Positions 35,457 to 47,269 of a DNA stretch of 64,000 nucleotides are shown piece after piece. Under the pieces are notes generated by a model, which was not told the DNA's origin, did no database searches, and worked only from the letters and a program-made list of their open reading frames with translations. This DNA comes from Lichenostomus cassidix (taxonomy: Eukaryota > Chordata > Aves > Passeriformes > Meliphagidae). Made by a program: the position numbers and the translations under genes. Within the stretch, counting starts at the first letter, position 1, and the number at the start of each line of letters is the position of its first letter. Location: positions 26,129,944-26,193,943 of the forward strand of contig CM039188.1 of NCBI GenBank assembly GCA_008360975.2, read 5' to 3'.

Positions 35457-38400
35457 CTAAGCTATTTTTTTCTAAAATGCAAAAGTTGTCACAACACTGC
35501 TTGACAATATTATGTCATGATGACGTTAGGTACTTTGCCACCTCACCCACTGCATAATGGTTAATTTGAGCAATATTAAATGAATGATAGGATTTAGGAT
35601 TTTGATGAGCCAGAATTTGCCTGAAGAAGTATTGCCACATAGAATATTTGTATATAGTTTATTTGGATGAAGAGCATCACAAGGAAAAAATTCTGTCATT
35701 TGCTATTGATACATTAAACCCTTCCAAGTAAAACACAACATCTAGATCTGAAAATAGAGGCTCTGGCCTATTTTGCGAGCTCCTCATTAGCTGACTGGGA
35801 GTTTATGCAGTGAGGAATCTTAGTGCTTGGGTTTTTGATGCTCTATCACTATGTGTGGCCGTATATTTAATTCTGTCAGGGGTGTATGGAAAACTTTGCA
35901 CAGCAGATGCCTTGTACCTCCATGATGTTTGGGAAGTGGGTGGTTTGCATGGAAGTACAATTCTTTCTTTAAAATTTTCCGCTGATCTTCAGTTTCTCCA
36001 TGGTTTCCTGTTCTACAACTATTTAAACACCTCAAAAAAAACTGTGCTGGCTTTAAGTGGTCTTTAGTGGTCTTAAACATCCTCTGTGGTGCAAAGAGGC
36101 TTTGCTATTTGAATTGCAATCTTTTTAATACCCAATAAATATGTTTCAATATATAACTGAGATTAAAGAGGGGTTTAGCTGTGGACTGCTGATTAAACTG
36201 ACATGTTCTAGAATTTCTGTGCATCACCACTCAACAGTACAGCTCCAAGCACAAGGCAGCTGCTTGAAAAGAGTGGGTGTTTTGTGATCCTCCTCAAGCT
36301 CAATGGCCTAGTCTCTGGTGATCCACAAGCACCCATGGAAGTCACTGGTGCCCCCAGGTTTAACCACGTTGCCATCTCAGGCCTGGAACTCAAGCCTGTC
36401 ACACACATGCAGTGCACAGAACGTCTTTCCTTTGGAGACTGGCAGCTCAGGCTGTGTTCCATAAAGGGACTGTCAGCCCCATGAAAGGCATCATCACACC
36501 AGCGTTTTGGGCGAGGAGCTCCATTGTGTGAGCACAATGTCTGCTTGAGGGAAAATGTTCTCAGCGCAATGGCTGTCAGAAGAATAACTGTTATCTCCCA
36601 GATTCTGGCAAGCACTTAAAGGTCAGGTTTTAGATTTTCAGGTCCACAATGGTATCTTGCTAAACACAGAGTGTCCATAGCACATGTACTTCTTTCAGCC
36701 AGCCCTCTCTGAAGATGGCTTAATGCTCTTCATACACGTAGGATAAATCTACATCCTCACTCCTGCACAACAGCTTTCAAAGCTTCTTCAGGGCTTGATC
36801 CAGGCCCCCTTCCTTTACCAGGGCACAAATCTTCTGTGCCATCCCTGACGAAAGGAGCTGGAGCAGAGGAAAGCAGCATGGACTGTGAGTGTGCTGAGGC
36901 CAGTTAGTATCTGTTCCCTTTGTTTGTGTATTTCTGTTTGGTTACCAAGTCCTCCAAAATATCAATATGAACTAATCCTTTCATCTTAGGCATTTCTTTT
37001 AAAACCAAATACAATCTGTTACCACATATTACATCATTTGCTAATTAAGAAAGCTAAATAGAGTACTACTAGAATATATATTTTTCACCTGAGGTATTTC
37101 TAACAGCCCTGACAAAGGGAGTTACTGTGGTGAGTCTCAGCATAGTGAAAAAGGCATTTTGAGTATCTCTGCAGAATAATTGTGGTAGAACAAGCGCTGA
37201 GCAACTCCCTTGTACGTTGCAGGAGATGTCATTGCCTGTGATTTAAAGCTCTAGAAGAGCTGTACAGCCTTTGGCTAAGCAGCTCAGTAGCAATGGTTAA
37301 AATACCCTTCAACTGCACTATCACTTTGCTTTTTAAAAGTCAAAACAGGTCAGTGAAGGTGACAGAAAGCTTTTTCTTCTGCTTGCCTTCATTAAGCTTT
37401 TGTTTAAAAAAGAAGGGAGAAGGGACTGAAGCATGCAGAAATTGCTTCAATAACCTTGCAGCAAACTGCCAGAAAGTTTTCCAAGGCTCTCAGGCAATTG
37501 AACCTGGTGAAAGGAACCTACCCCCCTAGTCCTGCCCACAGCCCTCTTTAATAAAGTTGCTGGAGGTTAGGTTTTTTTCTGAACACTTAATTGTGTAGGT
37601 CTCCCAACAAACTGGTGCCAGCCTGAATGAATCGGAGCTGCCGTTGATAGTGGGAAAGGGAAAAAGCCGAGCTGAAGGGAGGACGTTCAGGGGTGCGCAG
37701 GAGAATGGGGACCAGCAGTCTCCAGTTTCCACTGCTGGCCAGCGGACAGAAGTCACCAGTTATGATTGGGTTACAGCTCATGACTATTTAGACTTGGACA
37801 TGGACTTGAAGCCACTTCATGTCAGTACAAAGGGAGGAATGTAACACTGTCTCTCCAGTGCCAGGGGGGAGAGATTTGTAGGTTGGTATGTGACCTTCAC
37901 TGCTGGCCCATGCAGGTGCTGTTCAAAGGCTCTCCCCATTCAGCTCTTGATACTGATACTAGATTAAAAAGAGAGAATGAAAAAAGTCCTTGTTAAAAAC
38001 TTTCCTCTCTGTTTTTTCCCTTTATCTCTGTGAACAAGTTGTCTTTTGATTTGCTTGGGTTTGTGGGTTTAGGAGGCTGTTTTCCTTTCAAGGACTTACT
38101 CTTGTACTATGTATTTTTTCTTTTTGTGAATAACATTTAACTCAGTCAAAGAAGATTTGTCTTGAGGCAATTCTTGGTTATTTTAAAAAAAGGTTTTAAT
38201 TTGTGCCCATGCTGTCTTGTCACACTAGCTTTTTGCATTTTAAATTGTAGCTCCTTACCTGTATTCCAGTGCATGTGTTAAAAGAATCAAGTCAAGGAAA
38301 AGAGAAGCATGCAAAGCCAGAAAATCAAATCAAATCAGCAGGGCAATTAAAACAATTGCTAATAATAATCTTACTGGCTGCCAGTCAGGGAAGGGACCAG

Positions 38401-39671
38401 CATCCTCTCTGGTCTCTGGCACCATTTTCCAAGGTCAGTTGTGTTCGCTAACAGCCCCACTGGTCTGTGCACTCAGGTAACTCATGGTATTTAAGACATC
38501 TTCAGAGATGACATGTTTGAGAACTGTTATGGGACTGTGCCATTCCATCCTGTGGTCAGGAGCTGAACAGACCAGCCTTCCTCATCCTGCAGAGCAGACA
38601 GCATCTATCAGCAAAGACTTGGCTTAGCACAGATGTTCAGGACTGACTTTTGTACCAGAAAGATCTCAGGGTTTCTGAGGAGCTGGAGTGTGCAGCAGAG
38701 CAAAGTTTATGTAAATGCCTTTTGCTAGTAAGTGCTTAGGCGAAATTTCTTCTCAAGGCCTCTTTGGAAGGCTGCAGAACTATGATGCCCACTTCTAAAG
38801 GTGTTTCTCTTCCTGTATGCATGCTAAAAGGACCAAATGTGTGCAACAGAGTTTCTCCCTCTACTTCCAAATTCCCTCCCTGGAATGCTGTGCAACCGAG
38901 CAAGCCTGCCCAGCCTTAGCAGCTATTTTTCCTTAACCCTCATAGGGTTTTTCGATTGAAGTGGTTGGTATAATTAAAAAGCAGCTCGACTGCTGCTGAG
39001 TTTCTTTGTTTTATATTTACTGGAGAAAACCACTGGGCTGTTGATCTCTGAGTTTTATGTTATTATTTAATTACATTGAGGGAAGATTCAGCATTTTGGA
39101 TAATTTATTTTGAGTGCTATATTTTTCAGGGCTTCATTTGGTTCTAGTATTAATCCCTTTCCTTCACAGAAGTTTGCATATTGTTTTGGATTATTTATAC
39201 TTCACTGTGCTTCCAAATCCATTATTAATCACACAGGTATTGAAATACATTTCACAGATAATACTGGACATACTGCTGTATTGTTTGCTCACATAATAGT
39301 CATGCTTTCACTCGGCAGGTTTCTCATACATCAAATTATCATTAGATAAGAAAAAATGTTACGGTGAAGATTTGCCAACAACTTAATGCTGAACGCTCAA
39401 GCAAAACCCTGATGTTTCCCATTCCAGGTGATGACTCCTGGGGACAATAAATGAGCAGATGCTCTAGTTAGATGAGAGCATATCACCTTCAGGGATGTGA
39501 ACAGTGCAAGGTTCTGCTCAGTGGACCTAAAGGAAACCTCTTGTTCATTTTTTCTCCGGCAGCAGTCCAGATGACTAAACAAGAGAGATTTCTTTCATGG
39601 TTGCATTTTGGTCAGTATAAAAAGGGACCATATTTTAGTTTTTAGAGTGTTCTGCAGCTATCAGTGACTGT

Positions 39672-39725
39672 AAGCCCAAGAATGTAGGGCTGGAAAGGAC
39701 CATCTGGGTCATGGTATCCAGTTTC
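39672..39725 (-). mobile_element. Possible CR1 3' tail fragment
   Basis: The + strand reads AGAATGTAGGGCTGGAAAGG, then ACCATCTGGGTCAT and a 'ggtatccag' stretch, resembling the antisense 3' end of a CR1 subfamily ('gaatcatagggctggaaaggacc...tcatctagtccag'). Too short for certainty. Confidence 0.4.
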
Positions 39726-40929
39726 TGGGTTATCCAGACTCTAGAAACCCATGGGCTGCAGGCCATGCTTCCCCAGGCTCCACTGCGTCATTGCAACCTC
39801 ACAGCAAAACCCCAAAAACCTCAACTAAAAAGAAAGGAAAATCAAAGGGAAAAACCAAGAGTGATAGAGAGTTTTAGCAACAGTCTAGACCCTTGCAAGA
39901 GCATAAAATATTGGATAAAGCTCCTTGAGGATCCCAGCAGGCAGCCCTAGCCTACTGCACAGAGGAAGACAAACTCCCCTGACCCCTGTTTTCTTTGCAG
40001 GCTTTTCCACTGAACTCTTGTATAAAAATGGGCTTAACCAGGAGAGTTTGAACAAGTGTATCAGTCAGCCCTGGGAGATCCTAACACTGCTGAGAGCTGC
40101 AGCATTTTCCACCCTCTGCCTACTGGCCACACCAGAGCCAGGTGTTTTAGAGCTAGAGGAGAGCACAGCTTTGCACCCTGGAGACAGCTAATCCATGAAC
40201 TCATTTCCCTGCACTGTACACAACAGGGCTGCTCAGGACAAAGGGATGCACCTATGCTGTGCAACACAGAGGTTCAGGCTGGGTCCCTGAGACAGTTTTT
40301 CCATGCTCAGTCTGGTAGAAATCTCAGCATGGTTTCCTAGCTGTGGTATAGTATGGCACTGGTCCAAGAGTCATTCTGAGCTGGCACTGGCTTAGGGAGC
40401 TTAAATGTGGGCATAAATACACTGCAGGGACCATGGAAGAGCACACAAAAATTGGAGACCTCAGTGCTGTTCCCATGTCAGGGAAGAATCTCCAAATACC
40501 TCTCTTTTTCCATTTCCACATCTGTACTTGAGGGAGAATAATAGCACTTTGACACAAAAGCATTTTTCTGGTCCTTGGATGGATGGTTAGTGCTGACATT
40601 AAGACATAAATCTGTTGAAATTGGGGATTGGTTAAATAAGTAAAATATTATTACAGAAACTCTCTTAGCTGTTCAAAATGACCTTTCTCCTTAAATTAGC
40701 ACAAATGAAAAAAGGAATAATTGCTTGCTGTCTGCCCACAGAGTCAGGCACACACAAAGTCCTCTAGGTTTATTAAGAGAGGAGGACATCCACTGTGTCA
40801 TCCTCGCCAGTTCCTGCAGTGTCTGGCTCTTTTCAACGCAGTAAAAGGTCGCTTTCTGCAGACAAACAGCAACACTAATAATGTCTACATCACTCAAATG
40901 GAATCTCTTCTCTGTAATTCAGAGGAGTA

Positions 40930-41160
40930 GCAGCACAGGTTTATAGAATTTCCTTCCAGTGATCTCAAAGGACTCTGCAAGTGGAAAAAAAAGCTCAAAA
41001 TCCCCACCCAGTCACTGGGCCCCAGTGTGACTATTTTGCAGGTGGCAAAGACATGTCACAAGCAAGAAGTGACTCATCAGATATACACATGAGAGCTGGG
41101 GCACAGCAAAGAGCAAAAGAAACTGACTCTGTTGCCTGCCTGTGCTAAGAGCTGATCTTA
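40930..41160 (-). mobile_element. MIR-type SINE (antisense)
   Basis: The + strand reads as the reverse complement of the reptile/bird MIR: GTGATCTCAAAGGACTCTGC (tail), then 'atccccaccc', AGAAGTGACTCATC and GAGAGCTGGGGCACAGC, with a diverged 'ctgactctgttgcc...tgtgctaagagctgatc' 5' end. Several insertions and the A-rich run at 40985-40993 interrupt it. Confidence 0.55.
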
Positions 41161-42000
41161 TAAAAATGAAAACCTGCATGAAAGTGGGGATTTGTTTCTG
41201 CTGCCATTTGAATTTAATTTTAAGTCATGTGTAAATGACTCTGTATCCTTCCTTTTAGTGTCATATTGGCTTTAATTTGGCTTAGCCTTTGGGAAGGATG
41301 TTTGATTGACTGAATTAGAGAAGGCAGCTCAGTCCACAGGCAACTCCACCAAAACCATTTTAAAGATTGGCTTAAGTTCAGCCCATTTTGAGGACCCATG
41401 AAATCTCTTTATATGGTGATATTTATCATTTATGTGCAATGTTCTTAATCTTTATAATTTATATAATTAGAATACATTAATGTGGTTGTTGTAGATCATT
41501 TTTCTGCAGACAAGCACCACTGTGCATCCCAGTTCCAGCTGGGCCAGGGTAGTGTCCTCTGACCCATCAGTCTTCTAGCTCAGAAATGGCCTTGAAAGCA
41601 GCAACTTTAATTTGTCTTTACAAGTTTCTTGGTCATAATTTTTCCTCTCAGAACTGTGTATGAGCTCTCCTTGTTTTATTTGCTAGTTCAAAAGCCTCTA
41701 CACTGCCTGCTTTTAGACTGTTATTTCTGGGCCCAAAATAACAGGATTGCACAGAGGAAGCACAGGGGATTTCTTGGGGTGGAACAGTGTCTTCAGTGGG
41801 TCTAGATGGAAAGCTCTCTGGGGACAGCACCACCTTCCTATTTTGTCTGTTGAGTGTCCAGCTCACTGGGCACTTGCTCTGGGACAAGAGATCTTGCCAA
41901 AAGGCATTTGGGTGCAAAGCAAGGCAGTTTTAGAGTAAAACAGCTTGAGAGTTTGCTTTTCCTGAAAGAAGTGAAAAGGCTGTAAAAATGAAAGTTTTAT
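41161..42000. other. Unique noncoding DNA
   Basis: No repeat, exon or RNA gene was recognised. The AT-rich 41440-41480 segment has no further structure. Confidence 0.5.
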
Positions 42001-42137
42001 TTGGGGGGAAAGGGTTTCTGGTTGGTTTTTTTGTTTTGGTTTGGTTTTCAGTTTTGGGGGTATTTTTTTTTTTTTGTTTGTGGGGGGGTTTGTTGCTTTT
42101 GTTTTGTTTGTTGTTTTGTTGTGTTTTTATTTTTTAC
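42001..42137 (+). repeat. T/G-rich low-complexity tract
   Basis: G6 and G7 runs alternate with long T runs (GGTTTT and GTTTT units, and a 14-T run at 42064-42077). Similar in texture to the tract at 7375-7495, though no shared unit of fixed length is seen. Confidence 0.85.
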
Positions 42138-42462
42138 AGCAGCATCATGACCCCTTCCATGTTCATGTGTCATTATTTCTGTGAAAACTTGAACTATCTC
42201 CACTGTGTTCAGGTTTGCAACTTCAAAAGGACCATAGAAGAGTCTTCTTTGATGTTAAATTTTTCTGCTGATGCTGTCTGTGGTCAGGTAATACCACATG
42301 ATTAATGTGAAAAGATTCAATTTGCTTATTTTCCCAAGCAAAGCAAAGATGCAGTGCATCAGTGGGATATGAGATACAGTCAATCAAGAAAATCCTCAGT
42401 ATTAGAAAACATATTTTTGTCTTTCCAAAAATCAATCCTGATGCATTTTCTTTGGTTTTCTT

Positions 42463-42487
42463 TCTTTCTTTCCCTTTTTTTTTTTTC
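42463..42487 (+). repeat. Pyrimidine tract (TTTC)n/poly(T)
   Basis: Four TTTC units followed by CCC and a 13-T run. Confidence 0.8.
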
Positions 42488-42557
42488 CTTAATGTGTGCA
42501 TTTGCATAATTGCTTAATATTAAAGGGAGCGTGGTTTGGTCATTTAGTTAGTAAAAT

Positions 42558-42718
42558 CAGGCCTTGGGACTGGAAAGAACTGGCTTCTCTCACTCAGCTC
42601 AGCTATTGGCCAGGACAAGCAAGTCACTTTGCCTTTTTATAAAATAAGGATAATGGTTCCTCCATTGTAAAGATGTGAGATCTGCCGCTGAAAAGCAGTA
42701 CATGAGAGTTAGGTAATA
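42558..42718 (+). mobile_element. MIR-type SINE, first of two
   Basis: 'gacaagcaagtcactttgcc' then 'tataaaataaggataatgg' (the 'gtaaaatggggataatg' segment), TTGTAAAGATGTGAGATCTG and 'ctgaaaagcagtacatgagagttaggtaatatt'. This last part is the tail 'gatgaaaagcgctatataagagctaggtatta' of the reptile/bird MIR form. The + orientation and order are intact. Confidence 0.75.
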
Positions 42719-42862
42719 TTTTTTCTGGCTCTCCTACAAATGTGCTTAGTGTTCAGTTTTCCCATCTGTAATGTGGGGATGTTAGAACTAATCTACCTCC
42801 CAGGGTTGTTTTGCTTAATTCCATAAAGTACTTGAAAACCTCACATGGAAAGAGTTATAGGA
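42719..42862 (+). mobile_element. MIR-type SINE, second of two
   Basis: Starts again in the body: 'gttcagttttcccatctgtaatgtggggatg', then CTACCTCCCAGGGTTGTTTTG and 'taattccataaagtacttgaaaacctcacatgg' (the 'aggattaa...aaagcacttgagagcct' segment). This is the mammal-like form of the MIR 3' half. It directly follows the first copy in the same orientation. Confidence 0.65.
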
Positions 42863-44382
42863 GCACAAGGTTTCTTAATAAAGCTCATTCATGAGTAATG
42901 TATTTTTGAAGTAAGTGACTTGAACCTTCACCCATAGTTGGAAACCAACATGAGCCAAGTCTTCTTTGTTGTTCAGCAAAGGTTGGTTGATTTTTTTTTC
43001 CCTTACATATTTAATTCTCATACAACTTCACATCTCTGGTTTCTGGCTATGATTGAAAGCAGAAATTCCAAATACCACAAGAGAAGACTGGGGTTTTTTA
43101 CTTTTTTTCCTGACCCTCCCAGAAGCTGGAAGTTTTGAAACGTATAGGAGTCTTCCCCACCATCCACAGTTCTCAGTCCTCTCCTGCAAAGAGAGGTGTC
43201 AAGTAGTTTTCTCTGAAAACTGAGACTTACCCAGACACAGCCTGCACCCTTTGGGACCTGCTCAGCCACCTTGAATGTGACAAGTGACTCTCAGGTGTAG
43301 CAGGGCTGCTCCATTCAGACAGCCACTCGGTGCTTCATCAGCACTGATCTGCCCTGCCTTTAGCTGTACAAGACCACATTCAGTCTCATCTCCTGCACTG
43401 TTATTGTTGTTGATTGCTGCACAGAGCATGGGGAGGCTCTTTAGAAGTGCTGCACAAATGCTGAGGCTGAGATGGTCTGTACGTCAAAGGGCTGTGAGAG
43501 AAAATTAGCCAAAACTCATTTATCTCAGTGTCAGAATTCCTACTAACTGGGGAGGAAGCAAAGTTGGACCAGGCTGGAGGCTGTCAGGGAGCCTGGCCAT
43601 CACACCGTGGGATGCATTACAAACCCGGATTTGCAGGATTTCTGCCTGCAAATAATCCACACTCGGAGTGCTCTGCACATATCATTTGATGTGTGTAACA
43701 GAGGGATGGTGCCAGGAGCACAGAAGCTAACTTGGAGCTTGGGGAAGTTTTCAATCGGTTTTGCCAGGGTTTCCCTCGGTGGGAAGGCACGGATGGCTTT
43801 CTCCTGCCCCCTCCTGGTGCAGCCCTCAAATGTGGCTCTGGAAGCAGTAGGCTGGAAAAATGGCACCTTCATTTTCCAGGGGATTCTCACCTGGCATACA
43901 TGGCAAAGTTGGTCTTTTTTCATGGCACGAAAAGGAGGGGTGCTGTCATTATTTTTATTTTTTACTTCTTGACATTGTAAATCCGGTTGAGCTCTGAAAC
44001 AAAACTGAAGCTTGGTCTTCTCAATGTACTTGCAGTCGAGTGGAAAGAATAGAGTGTTTCAGGTGCATGATCTAATGCCCTTCATCATGGCAGTACACTG
44101 CCTTAGGAAATATTTCTATATTTCTTTTCAAGCTGGTGTAATACTTAGCCAACTGAAGAATAGTATAGCGCAAATAATTTAAAGAAGGAAGATAAGATCA
44201 TGCAGTCCTCAACCAAATATCAGGACTCCATTGTAGGGGATAGTTGCAAATCCAGAATTTCTCCTCAAGAGTAAAACTTGGCAGTAGGTACAATGCTCCC
44301 ATCCTGCACTTGAACAAAAGGCACCCCTGGGCACTGCACTCTGTGGAGGGACAGGGCTCTTGGGCAGTGCCCAAGCTCCTGA

Positions 44383-44411
44383 GGTCTGCAGCACCCTTGG
44401 GTGCACAGACC
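44383..44411. other. Compact hairpin
   Basis: GGTCTG (44383-44388) and GCACCC (44391-44396) pair with GGGTGC (44399-44404) and CAGACC (44406-44411). A 2-base bulge faces a 1-base bulge and the central loop is TT. That is twelve base pairs in 29 bases. A further 9-bp pair (GGGCACTGC 44329-44337, GCAGTGCCC 44364-44372) lies just upstream. Confidence 0.4.
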
Positions 44412-46334
44412 AGTGAAATCTTAGCTTTTCCAATGGTTGCCCACAGAAGCAGTATATCAATGTCTAATAAGTCAGAATAGCTACTGTATGGAATCACTTC
44501 ACACTTTAACGTTTCAGCCTTTTGGATTGAGCATAGTGTGAACGCAGTTGAACACAAACTAAAACAGAGCTGCCTAAAAGTTGGCATCTTAAATTGGGGC
44601 TATCAGTCTCTCCTCATATTTGCATTAAGTTATCTCACTTTGTAAAATTATTATCATTCAGAAAACCAAAAGAAGGTATACAAGGATTTTCAGGCCTTTG
44701 GTTACCATATTTTGAAATAAGTCTTAAGATCTTCCTGTCTGTGGACTCAAAACTGTGTTCTGCTCTTGATGTAAGTTCTCGGGACATCAGAATGTTTCTG
44801 AAAAAAAAAAATTAATTTCACAAACTGAGAATTTTTTAATCACAGAAAAGAACTGATGAAGAGTTTCTGACTGTTTAGTTAAGTATCTGTTCCTTAATCT
44901 TGCCTAAGATATGCCTATTGCAGAGGCTGAGTCTTCTTCATTTTCTAACAATTTTGTAACATCCTTTTTTTTTTTTTATATATAAGTATGTTTCAGCCAG
45001 CTGTGATTGCACTGCATTTTCAAAGGCTGTTTGTTATTTCCTGGGAAGGTGTTGAACTTTCCATCAGGTCCCATGGGGTTGTCCAAACTGTTGGGAGCAC
45101 TCTTTCTGCACAGCCATATACCAACCTGAGCTGAAGTAGGTACACACTAGGCTGTTATCTTACTTCAGTATATGTGTTTGAAAAGCACATCTTTCAGCTA
45201 ATAATATAGATTTGCCTCTTTATAAAATAATACCTCTTTCTTTAATGCATTTTGGCTGAGTAATTTCCATGTGTAGTTGAGCAACTCAGCTCCCTCTGGG
45301 TACCAGGCTTTCTGTACCGAGTTGGAGAAAGGTGGGTGATGCTTTGTGGTCCTCATGGCTGTGCAGCTGCAGCACTGGAAGCAGGACAGAATACCACATC
45401 ATTTCTGCTAAATGGACAGTATCAGAAACAGGAAAAAGAGGCAGGACTTGCCATTTTCTTTTAGTCATGTCCAGTAGTTTTAAGGAGAAGGTCTGGCTGC
45501 ACAAAGCTTTATCCACCTGAATGTTGTTTTTCAGAGTTTTCAGACAGTAATTCCTTCCACTAAGTTTCTCTGGAATTTTCCACTGAAGGTTGTATCTGGC
45601 CAGTTTTTGAAAGGCTGGTACTCTCTGATCCATTTTAGTATTGTCCTGATCCATCAGTGTAGCTGTTGAAGCTGAAATGCACAGAAAGGTCTGAACAAAG
45701 CCACAAAAATTCTGGGAGGTGAATCATTTGTTCACCACTCAAAAATTCTGTTATGGGTGGACTTTTGAAGAAAATTTTCCATAAATTTATGTTTATATGC
45801 AACAGACCACAAAGACAAAACAATTTCAAATCAAACAAAACAGTTTAGTCAGACTGATGAAAATAACTTTTTTTTCCCCCATAGCTCTTTTCATCAACAA
45901 ACAGACATGAACTTCACTTCAGGGCAGTTTTTTCTGCCTTCAAGTTCACCTGGCAAACTGAAAAATTAGTTATTTGTACAAGCCTGGCTGTGAATCATCT
46001 TGAATCAGATGTGTCCCTGCTGGGGAGGACACGTTAGCCCCTGCCACCTTTGCGTGGTGCTTTGAATTTTCAAGTTCACCATAATCCAGTTTGGCCTCAG
46101 ATGACCTGAAAAATACATTTCTCAAAAAGCACTTGAACTGCTACAGGGCTTCAGGGCAGGTAAGTACTGAGATAGGTATTAGATAACCAGAACCTCAATT
46201 TCTGATCTCTCTCAGATACTGGGATAACAAAAAGCAGGCAGATGTGCCTTCTAGAGTAACTGAGCCATAGAAGTTTTGTAACATCACATAATGTTCAAAT
46301 TTTCATTCTATTAGACCTTCTGCACTGCAGAGGT

Positions 46335-46370
46335 CCTATCTATTCTCACTACCCTATCTATTCTCACTAC
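46335..46370 (+). repeat. 18-bp perfect tandem duplication
   Basis: CCTATCTATTCTCACTAC is present twice, head to tail, without mismatch. It lies 30 bases before the nested CR1 cluster. Confidence 0.95.
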
Positions 46371-46400
46371 TTGTAGCATCACAACTGAGATTTTTACTTG

Positions 46401-46482
46401 AATCATAGCACAGAAGTGATAGCAATTGGTGGGACCTCAGGAGGTAATCTCGTGCTATGCTTCCCTAAGCAGCATCAGTGTG
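46401..46482 (-). mobile_element. Old CR1-like 3' tail, outer layer
   Basis: The + strand AATCATAGCACAGAAGTGAT is followed by 'ggtgggacctcaggaggtaatct' and 'cttccctaagcagcatca'. This is the antisense tail of the older amniote CR1-like group ('ggaagggacctcaggaggtcatct...ctcaaagcaggacca'). It is cut short where the younger CR1 starts. Confidence 0.65.
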
Positions 46483-46939
46483 GTAGAACAGAATAGACTA
46501 TTCCAGTTGAAAGGGACCTACAATGATCATCTAGTCCAGCTGCCCAACCAGTTCAGAGGTGATCTCTGTGGCTCCCTTCCATCTCAGAATATTCTGTGAT
46601 TCTATGACCAAAAGTTAAAGCCTGTTAAGGACATTGTCCAAATACCCCTTAAACACTGACAGGCTCAGAGCATTGACCACCTCTCCAGGAAGCCTGTTGC
46701 AGTATTTGACCTCCCTTTTGGTAAAGAATTGCTTCATAATGTCCTGTCTAAACCTCCTCCTGGAATTGTTTTGAAGCATTCCCATATATCCTATCACTGG
46801 ATCTCAGGGAGAAGGGATCAGCACCTCTCTCTCTGCATCCCTTCCTCAGGAAGCTGTATAGAGTTATGAGGTTGCTCCTTAGCCCCCTTTTCTCCAAGGA
46901 ACTGAAAGTGTTTGTGCAAAGAAGTCTTAAAAACTTCAA
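46483..46939 (-). mobile_element. CR1 LINE C-terminus and 3' UTR (antisense), interrupted
   Basis: A CR1 in antisense. Its tail (AGTTGAAAGGGACCTACAATG, ATCATCTAGTCCAGCTGCC) lies at 46483-46554. The ORF2 end lies at 46608-46939, read on the - strand as FSSLEKRGLRSNLITLYSFL, DRIYGNASK, RFRQDIMKQFFTKREVKYCNR and LPGEVVNALSLSVFKGYLDN. These correspond to the CR1 C-terminal blocks LFSLEKRRLRGDL, DRTRGNG and FFT..V.HWNRLPREVV. A 53-base foreign piece splits it. 5' truncated just upstream of LFSLEKR. Confidence 0.9.
46555..46607 (+). mobile_element. Tiny CR1 3' tail inserted inside another CR1
   Basis: 'aggtgatctctgtggctcccttcc' in substance, then ATCTCAGAATATTCTGTGAT and TCTATGA. This is the + orientation CR1 3' end with its ATTCTGTGATTCTATGA terminus. 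It interrupts the antisense CR1 exactly between the 'ttcagg' and 'gaccaaaagttaaag' parts of that element's UTR. The flanks share the bases TGA at the junction. Confidence 0.8.
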
Positions 46940-47269
46940 CTATTCTACAAATTCCCCCGAAAATTAGTGTACACTGCTTACAGCTAGAAACAATTATTTC
47001 TCTCTCTCATTCTGGGTGAGGTTTTTTTTTCTGTTTAAAAAAAAATATTTTAAAAAATCCAGCCTAGATATACAGTTTTTGAAGTTGTAGTACCATCAGC
47101 ACGTCCAGTAGTTAATTAGAGTCACTTAATTATTATTTTTAGCTCACTTTCAAGTTTGGGTTAAAAATCTTTTCCTCTACTAGATTGCATTGCTATAACA
47201 GATTAGAGGTAACTTTCTTGCATATGTCCAGAGATTCTGCACTCAGAGAAGACCACACAGTCATCACAT

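Larger units (their letters stand above)
26962..40929. other. Fourteen kilobases of mainly unique DNA
   Basis: No gene, LINE body or LTR was recognised. Poly(T) and poly(A) runs occur (27170-27191, 28210-28221, 30030-30045, 32574-32585, 32612-32638). A possible CR1 tail at 39.67 kb, a TATA/E-box segment at 30.3 kb and a CCAAT dyad at 35.44 kb are listed separately. The 135-codon - strand frame at 36208-36615 has no recognisable feature. Confidence 0.5.
42863..46400. other. Unique noncoding DNA
   Basis: No gene was recognised. Overlapping 100-120-codon frames at 43.6-43.98 kb occur on both strands in a GC-richer patch, which is a composition effect. A compact hairpin at 44383-44411 and an 18-bp tandem duplication at 46335-46370 are listed separately. 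Confidence 0.5.

Noticed and set aside
36208..36615. 135-codon - strand frame
   Set aside because: No family resemblance. Open because of local GC-richer composition, and overlapped by a + strand frame.
43600..43980. Several overlapping frames of 70-121 codons on both strands
   Set aside because: Mutually exclusive frames open together indicate low stop density from composition, not a gene.
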